Positions 6,201 to 7,159 of a stretch of DNA of 7,159 bases are shown here, one piece after another. The number at the start of each line of letters is the position of its first letter. Within the stretch, counting starts at the first letter, position 1. Below the pieces are notes generated by a model. That model ran no database searches. It worked only from the letters and a program-made list of their open reading frames with translations, and was not told the DNA's origin. Both the position numbers and the translations under genes were made by a program. This stretch comes from Dehalococcoidales bacterium (GTDB lineage Bacteria > Chloroflexota > Dehalococcoidia > Dehalococcoidales > UBA5760), in NCBI GenBank assembly GCA_028710655.1, contig JAQTTS010000109.1, positions 1 to 7,159 of the forward strand. Reading direction: 5' to 3'.

Positions 6201-7159
6201 TCTTTATGGTATCTGAAGAGATAATCCAGCTCGGTAGTATTGAACATATATATATAACTGTTGCCTACGCTGGACATCGCAGAGGCGTAACTGGTAATAG
6301 TCGTAGGCGGCGGCTCAAGCTCATCCCAATTCAAGGTATCCATATTATAGCGCAACAACACATGGTTATCCTCTCCGGTCAGGCAGTACACATATTTCTG
6401 CCCGTCGTCAGGATAGTAGAGCACGGCGGACTCATCGCAGGAGTAGATAGTCCCGGAGGAGCTGCCCGTGCCCACGGGGTTGATCGTACCCCAGGTATCC
6501 TGCTCCGGGTCGTACACATAACAGGTACTGGTAATCTCCGTGCGCAGTTTATAAACCTTGTTGTTATATGAAGAGTAGGTCATCGAGTTTGTGCCGCGGT
6601 ATGAATGCCCGTCCGGAGCGTTCAAATAAGAAGTCCAGTAATCATAGCTTGGCTCGACAAAATACAGGTTGAACTGGGTAGAGCCGTATCCGCCGAGCAT
6701 AAAAAGCACGTCCCTCGGGCTTTCATGCCCCGAAATGTTTATGCCGCATCCTCCGGTAAGCTCGGAGCCGTAGTACACGCTGGTCAAGGTATCCTTTGCC
6801 CTCAGCCAGCGGTCATTGGCGATATCATACTGCCATACATATTTGGTGCCCTTGCCTTCAAGCACGTATATGGAATTCTCATTCTCCATATACTGCCCCT
6901 TGGTCCCCGGTCCAAGGTAAAAAGGCGCCCGGATCAACCCCACCCAGCGGTTAGCGTGCTTAGAGCAATAATAGGATGTCCCGTCCAGCCAGGCCGACCC
7001 CTTACCCGAGGTACGCGACGTCTGCCAGTAGATAGTCCAGTTTTCACCGGTCGTAGGATAATCGTCGGCGGTTGCCGTATGGCTCAAGATACAATCATAA
7101 TCCGCTCCGTCGCTCCCCACTATCTTGGATTGTTTGGCGTTGGTATCGAAAACCCAAAT
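2..7159 (-). CDS. Giant multidomain surface/secreted protein, internal fragment (both ends outside window)
   Basis: One reading frame stays open for 2,386 codons, from the codon at 7159..7157 to the codon at 4..2. I checked each triplet and found no stop. No start is assigned because the first residues visible (IWVFDTNAKQSK) already lie inside or next to a folded module. The product is an array of beta-rich modules: a short Y-C-H/YW module, a kelch-like propeller, two 'VQYK' beta-sandwiches, four DUF2341 copies, two concanavalin-A-like regions, and at least four Ig-like 'SPNGGE.W' repeats. From knowledge of these families it is probably exported and works at the cell surface in adhesion or glycan binding; this is inference. 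No catalytic motif, membrane segment, signal peptide or anchor is visible. Aromatic, Asn, Ser, Thr and Asp residues dominate and cysteines are few, as expected of extracellular adhesin-like proteins. The frame stays intact across every module boundary, so nothing suggests a pseudogene. I do not recognise a specific named gene. Confidence 0.95.
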   Translation of the reverse strand, partial: MWVFDTNAKQSKIVGSDGADYDCILSHTATADDYPTTGENWTIYWQTSRTSGKGSAWLDGTSYYCSKHANRWVGLIRAPFYLGPGTKGQYMENENSIYVLEGKGTKYVWQYDIANDRWLRAKDTLTSVYYGSELTGGCGINISGHESPRDVLFMLGGYGSTQFNLYFVEPSYDYWTSYLNAPDGHSYRGTNSMTYSSYNNKVYKLRTEITSTCYVYDPEQDTWGTINPVGTGSSSGTIYSCDESAVLYYPDDGQKYVYCLTGEDNHVLLRYNMDTLNWDELEPPPTTITSYASAMSSVGNSYIYMFNTTELDYLFRYHKDENAYDIPSYLPVALDEGGVICGYKGNIYYLCGDAGTFYRFNIGQKKWGILTTCPSTMPNEDPCMKAVEYEGNVDIYVTGGRNRSEFLRYSVANDSWETLEPPPYAWGWGNAIEHVADDRYIYAMRGGATSFWKYDIRNNEWEDLADLPVSVGRGAALTYPDQGDYLYALSGNRSSNFYRYNYKTDAWTTLNPCMVKILDSHSELIYPGFGNFLYVLHGSSWGADYESYTYMRYDILSGTWSELAPASFGVDHPGSMIWPGGEYYYATKGNGRLELAMYYAFCYGTYISDIKAVGAHSGWGNVNWTFNDTQAAQLSFRSGDESDLSDALSWDLCADMSNGADLSTASSVSPQDVYVQYKIAFSTDNLLELPKISDVSIGYKFYPLKQEIISSPINTSFATNRLVKFEWSDEQETGTDVRFKIRTGSTLENLLNAAWYGPAGTTIEQFTFDSKDDYVANSEILFTGTSVKLYKKLADFAYSQALYVDNTAGSAQSDLIVTLNIPSTDDHFWDNIKSDGSDIRFHDGTEELGYCLVSFNKAAKAAEINVNLPSVGANSIKSFYMVYGSTDALSASDDTYIAKPANGVVGYWRFNEGAGLIAYDSSGYGNSGGLNPTNKNQPKWSDEGKYGSCIYFDGVDDYVRASNVPALGTEYTMAFWGTIDQEPTTQRSWQAALSCQQSYPILRLNTNNYMYFYWYDPADVSHGNNFYYHSTRDSVWRHYVVVEDSKGYRAYTNADLNRDYRGFTYTSRNIGSMQWDIGRYYNNTSYWWKGKLDEVILYDRALTGQEVRMLYEGVSSDFTYKITYGCNEEDATCATLVSGGWQKKIAVPVVNSGGLKTNTNVRIDLGKWHEFWGHVKSDGSDVRAVDSDDTTVLSYYIPEWDYENKKGFILIKVPSLAAGGSKTIYLYYGNASAVSAADSSFCMSVEGKFDSYNQVVGDSTTLSGWLYKMPLMLKNDSGSPQGQGLVVGTNGTDYKCIKGHSSTSYDRPVTGANWATYWQSNSTTGKGVTWVTGTTYNSSPAVVRVDAEDGWDQFWANVNSDGSDVRIVASDNETVMTYFIDFFDADRKQGSFLVSVPFINTSAEQAYWLYYGKSDATSLSTDSFLNPLKQASGTPSQVSRVGETFNSKWQYKMDITVNNVSTNPTGVLNRGVNIKIPSTWTNFWSNVRSDGGDIRFYDENVTSGDPVSLYYDIDYFDYDKKMASIDVQVQSTEATTWPRAVSLYYGNALNITTSNDIYNAYDLYMYAGLDETKFTAGGAATADKSPVFNNGYVTLWNNSDSWDSYLRWNGSAFSRVAGRSFQASIYPSYNDRVMIGWKDNETGVSYSNLIHCIYFNNGAMYIYEDGSNVASVGSYIRDAWYDVKIELKATGARYYYKNRDDTDWILLYDSSYSTEGSLRPHIVQQDRDEYVYTDSWLVYQDMTYDVSVDLSQVINGQDNVFSLSDYYEDNPVLQPLGGVFYDNNLASFTETSTIPTGAGLKHQISPDSWNWYWYNSTAISKVIGTDGKDYKCILSHTAGDSNKPITGALYETYWQDNSTTGTGSTWTSGASYNSIPIGWNLATAGYTQANTGSEINSHLAAFQTLFSSGSLNFRTYLHSNDGTYTPELNNIAVALTTDETFYTDKTGADAINALNCDIANDQWVQYKAILYSDGRNTPVVSNITLTYTDAWLNITSPNGGESWLEGDTYNITWTSQGIDAGASNVKLEYSPDNEVTWKTIIASTPNTGTYAWILPDDPGLLTKVRITSIEYPNVTDKSNASFRLMGAEITSPNGGEIWELGKTHTITWDSGGSLGTSTLKFEYSIDSGSTWVSPEIASGQTDDGNLTWNISSSTAYASDNVLVRMTDSSNTQVDDSSDESFALVPSPAITFTYPLGSEELKVGATYNIRWTTNSQQFGSQFDLYYSKDGFTTSTYITTVSSGAPASPLTPNTDLSCSYSWTIPDDLSDNVTIRVREVSAPAGRDTSSVVSKVSSIFKIVDPKITLTSPNGGELWVKNEVNNITWTSEGTIHSGSLTLQYSKDGGSTWVNISGFDGLNDGAFAWTVPEEAVSDLCKVRIKDSARPTV
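263..601 (-). repeat. Ig-like repeat 3, diverged and enlarged (residues 2187-2299)
   Basis: AITFTYPLGSEELKVGATYN replaces the SPNGGE-x-W start with YPLGSEEL. It then has IRWTTNS, FDLYYSKDGFTTSTYI, YSWTIPDDLSDNVTIRVRE and SSIFKIV. At 113 residues it is longer than repeats 1 and 2 (95 and 99). The extra part is a Gly/Ala/Pro/Ser-rich loop with a cysteine (392..442) before the YSWTIPDD strand. Confidence 0.75.
605..901 (-). repeat. Ig-like 'SPNGGE.W' repeat 2 (residues 2087-2185)
   Basis: AEITSPNGGEIWELGKTHT, ITWDSGG, LKFEYSIDSGSTWVS, GNLTWNIS, VLVRMTDSSN, DDSSDESFALV. It abuts repeat 1 with only one residue between, typical of a rigid tandem stalk. The coding DNA for SPNGGE in repeats 1 and 2 is nearly identical. 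Confidence 0.85.
905..1189 (-). repeat. Ig-like 'SPNGGE.W' repeat 1 (residues 1991-2085)
   Basis: Opens LNITSPNGGESWLEG, continues YNITWTSQGI, VKLEYSPDNEVTW and GTYAWILPDD, and ends KVRITSIE then NASFRL. This order (SPNGGE-x-W, I-T-W, [KL]-x-YS-x-D-x-x-x-TW, W-x-[VIL]-P-D, KVRI, S-x-x-F) is that of the Kre9/KNH-like (Pfam PF10342-type) Ig domains that form stalks in many prokaryotic surface proteins. Confidence 0.85.
1190..1543 (-). other. 'VQYK' beta-sandwich module, copy 2 (residues 1873-1990)
   Basis: About 118 residues including GSLNFRTYLHSNDGTYTP, ELNNIAVAL, and the closing DQWVQYKAILYSDGRNTP then VVSNITLTYTD. The ending matches DVYVQYKIAFSTD ... VSIGYK of the copy at 5051..5356, so the same fold is likely. 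Both copies lie C-terminal to a Y-C-H/YW module (the first with the propeller between), and this one leads directly into the Ig-like stalk. Confidence 0.55.
1544..1699 (-). repeat. Y-C-H/YW module, copy C (residues 1821-1872)
   Basis: KVIGTDGKDYKCILSHTAG, then KPITGALYETYWQ, then GTGSTWTSGASYN. Copies A and C share the approach to the module (an aromatic cluster, then S-K-[IV]-[IV]-G-[ST]-D-G) and the run Y-x-C-I-L-S-H-T-A. The Trp of the 'W-x-x-YW' motif is Tyr here (LYETYW), the main departure from copies A and B. A 'VQYK' sandwich follows. Confidence 0.75.
1700..1939 (-). other. Linker region rich in Asp, Asn, Ser and aromatics (residues 1741-1820)
   Basis: This coding stretch of about 80 residues links the second jelly-roll region to Y-C-H/YW copy C. 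It includes DVSVDLSQVINGQDNVFSL, GGVFYDNNLASFTETS and DSWNWYWYNSTAIS. I recognise no domain in it. It may form the last strands of the preceding domain or the first strand of the following one. Confidence 0.4.
1940..2500 (-). other. Probable concanavalin-A-like jelly-roll domain (residues 1554-1740)
   Basis: About 187 residues with alternating aromatic strands: NNGYVTLWNNSDSWDSYLRW, RSFQASIYPSYNDRVMIGW, HCIYFNNGAMYIYEDGS, and AWYDVKIELKATGARYYYK followed by DWILLYDSSYS and LRPHIV. The 'W-Y-x-[VI]-[KR]-I-x-[LV]-x-x-x-G-[AS]-x-Y-Y' pattern followed by 'LRP' is typical of jelly-roll folds in glycan-binding or glycan-cleaving proteins. The LamG signatures (YW-F-E, FDG-DDYV) are absent, so it is a different or strongly diverged subfamily. 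I see no catalytic pair and call it a probable binding domain. Confidence 0.55.
2501..2818 (-). repeat. DUF2341 domain, copy 4 (residues 1448-1553)
   Basis: KWQYKMDITVNNV, then RGVNIKIPSTW, the core NFWSNVRSDGGDIRFYD, YYDIDYFDYDKKMASIDVQV, and the end VSLYYGNALNITTS. It shares the opening W-x-YKM with copy 3, which supports the placement of strand 1 in the interrupted copy. It is followed without a clear linker by the second concanavalin-A-like region, repeating the DUF2341-then-lectin order of copy 1 and LamG. Confidence 0.82.
2900..3370 (-). repeat. DUF2341 domain, copy 3, interrupted by an inserted module (residues 1264-1420)
   Basis: The first strand GWLYKMPLMLKND and the rest of the domain (AVVRVDAEDGW, QFWANVNSDGSDVRI, YFIDFFDADRKQGSFLV, YWLYYGKSDATSLS) are those of DUF2341. 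The domain is 157 residues long against 100 to 106 for the other copies. The extra length is copy B of the Y-C-H/YW module, which sits between strand 1 and strand 2. The frame and both flanks are intact. Confidence 0.8.
3152..3307 (-). repeat. Y-C-H/YW module, copy B, nested inside DUF2341 copy 3 (residues 1285-1336)
   Basis: Carries VVGTNGTDYKCIKGHSS, then RPVTGANWATYWQ, then GKGVTWVTGTTYN, matching copies A and C position by position with almost the same length. It interrupts DUF2341 copy 3 in what should be the loop after the first beta-strand, so it is probably displayed from that domain as an independently folding insert. Confidence 0.75.
3443..3742 (-). repeat. DUF2341 domain, copy 2 (residues 1140-1239)
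   Basis: About 100 residues: GWQKKIAVPVVNSGG, NVRIDLGKW, the core EFWGHVKSDGSDVRAVD, YYIPEWDYENKKGFILIKV, and the end TIYLYYGNASAVSAADSS. It is the best match to the family consensus among the four copies. At the DNA level the core around 3611-3657 is visibly similar to the core of copy 3 around 3062-3108, which suggests duplication within the gene. Confidence 0.85.
3824..4456 (-). other. LamG / concanavalin-A-like lectin domain (residues 902-1112)
   Basis: A nearly textbook LamG-like jelly roll of about 211 residues. It begins NGVVGYWRFNEGAG, then DSSGYGNSG, then GSCIYFDGVDDYV (consensus FdG.ddYV). It continues with TMAFWG and WRHYVVVEDSKGYRAYTNAD, and ends WWKGKLDEVILYDRALTG followed by QEVRMLYEG. 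The 'G-x-[IL]-D-E-V-x-[IL]-Y-x-R-A-L-[TS]-x-x-E' ending is diagnostic. Such domains bind glycans or proteins, often with calcium. It is preceded by DUF2341 copy 1 and followed by copy 2 after a ~27-residue linker containing two cysteines (CNEEDATC). Confidence 0.9.
4484..4786 (-). repeat. DUF2341 domain, copy 1 (residues 792-892)
   Basis: The DUF2341 hallmarks are present in order: a first strand ALYVDNTAG, then VTLNIPS, the core HFWDNIKSDGSDIRF, and the closing FYMVYGSTDALSAS (family consensus iYmyYGN). DUF2341 has no known biochemical function and is often found next to LamG domains in secreted proteins. Here a LamG domain follows within about 10 residues. This copy ends in YGS where copies 2 and 4 have YGN. 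Confidence 0.8.
4787..5050 (-). other. Beta-sandwich or linker segment (residues 704-791)
   Basis: This segment joins the first 'VQYK' sandwich to DUF2341 copy 1. Visible strands include LVKFEWSDEQ and VRFKIRTGST followed by AAWYGPAGT. The 'VRF-x-[IV]-R-T-G' then 'W-x-GP-x-GT' pattern is a familiar companion of the preceding sandwich type in bacterial surface proteins (from memory). No function can be proposed beyond structure. Confidence 0.45.
5051..5356 (-). other. 'VQYK' beta-sandwich module, copy 1 (residues 602-703)
   Basis: This is about 100 residues following the propeller. It contains YISDIKAVGAHSGWGNVNW, a 'QLSFRSGD' strand, and near its end DVYVQYKIAFSTD, then LPKISDVSIGYKF. The signature [R/x]-Y-[VI]-Q-Y-[KR]...P-x-[IL]-x-[DN]-[VI]-x-[IL]-x-Y is common in beta-sandwich modules of large bacterial surface proteins. 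A second copy with the same ending (WVQYKAILYSDG ... NITLTY) lies at 1190..1543. Probably structural or binding; no family assigned. Confidence 0.6.
5360..6946 (-). other. Kelch-like beta-propeller region, about 11 repeats (residues 72-601)
   Basis: A strand motif, [IV]Y-x-[LMT]-x-G followed by [FLY]-x-[RK]-Y-[DNS] and ending about 22 residues later in W-x-x-L, recurs at residues 97-118, 151-175, 202-223, 256-278, 302-324, 347-367, 395-416, 440-461, 485-507, 532-560 and 582-601. The spacing is 45 to 54 residues, the usual size of a kelch blade. The diagnostic double glycine is clear in three repeats (LGGYG, VTGGRN, MRGGAT). The fifth repeat has Tyr in place of the closing Trp, and the eleventh lacks the W-x-x-L end. 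Kelch propellers normally have six or seven blades, so 11 motifs imply either one propeller plus extra repeats or two smaller propellers. The likely role is binding of protein or glycan. I see no galactose-oxidase active-site set, but I could not test this by alignment. Confidence 0.85.
6968..7126 (-). repeat. Y-C-H/YW module, copy A (residues 12-64)
   Basis: First of three copies of a ~52-residue module with the pattern G-[ST]-[DN]-G-x-D-Y-x-C-I...H...P-x-T-G...YWQ...G-x-G...W-x-x-G-[TA]-x-Y. This copy has IVGSDGADYDCILSHT, then TGENWTIYWQ, then AWLDGTSYY. The Y-x-C-I-x-x-H-T followed by P and W-x-x-YW resembles short carbohydrate-binding-like modules (CBM5/12 style) seen in secreted and phage tail proteins, but I cannot assign a family. 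It sits directly before the propeller. A second cysteine (residue 65) follows at once, which is not so in the other copies. Confidence 0.75.

Noticed and set aside
5858..6571. Plus-strand open frame of 237 codons
   Set aside because: It lies opposite the propeller in exact codon register with the minus-strand gene, has no recognisable domain, and is explained by the rarity of TTA, CTA and TCA codons in the gene.
5360..6946. Galactose-oxidase type enzyme
   Set aside because: The propeller motif resembles that superfamily, but I could not identify the Cys-Tyr cofactor and copper ligands by eye, so only a kelch-like propeller is called.
2..7159. CRISPR array, insertion sequence or phage tail gene cluster
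   Set aside because: No direct repeats with regular spacers, no transposase motif and no second gene. The phage-tail-like feel of the Y-C-H/YW module is not enough, because DUF2341, LamG and the Ig-like stalk point to a cellular surface protein.

Overview
The window is one open reading frame. On the minus strand, the frame whose first codon is 7159..7157 runs to 4..2 without a stop: 2,386 codons, with neither the start nor the end of the gene inside the window. I read every triplet of this frame and found no TAA, TAG or TGA. The window is therefore an internal slice of one very large gene, and it contains no intergenic DNA, RNA gene, promoter or terminator that I can support. The long open frames on the plus strand and in the other minus frames are shadows of this gene.

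The protein is a chain of extracellular-type beta-rich modules. From N to C (residues numbered from the window edge at 7159): a ~52-residue Y-C-H/YW module (copy A, 12-64); a kelch-like beta-propeller region with about 11 repeats (72-601); a beta-sandwich carrying a 'VQYK' signature (602-703); a linker or sandwich of the 'VRFKIRTGST' type (704-791); DUF2341 copy 1 (792-892); a LamG/concanavalin-A-like lectin domain (902-1112); DUF2341 copy 2 (1140-1239); DUF2341 copy 3 (1264-1420), which has copy B of the Y-C-H/YW module inserted inside it (1285-1336); DUF2341 copy 4 (1448-1553); a second, diverged concanavalin-A-like region (1554-1740); a linker; Y-C-H/YW module copy C (1821-1872); a second 'VQYK' sandwich (1873-1990); and four tandem Ig-like 'SPNGGE.W' repeats (1991-2386), the last cut by the window edge.

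The parts suggest a giant cell-surface or secreted protein. The propeller and lectin-like domains are the plausible binding parts, the DUF2341 modules are spacers or accessory modules of unknown function, and the C-terminal Ig-like repeats look like a stalk. I see no catalytic domain, signal peptide, anchor, dockerin or sorting signal, although any of these could lie outside the window.

The organism cannot be fixed from this slice. Prokaryotic origin is likely, because there are no introns across 7.1 kb and the domain set is typical of environmental bacteria and some archaea. Base composition is roughly balanced by eye. ATA (Ile), AAG (Lys) and AGG (Arg) codons are common, and CTA (Leu) appears to be absent. 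Giant mosaics of kelch, DUF2341, LamG and 'SPNGGE.W' Ig repeats are what I would expect from an uncultivated lineage such as Omnitrophota, with Planctomycetota, Elusimicrobiota or archaea as alternatives. This is a guess from protein style, not a placement.
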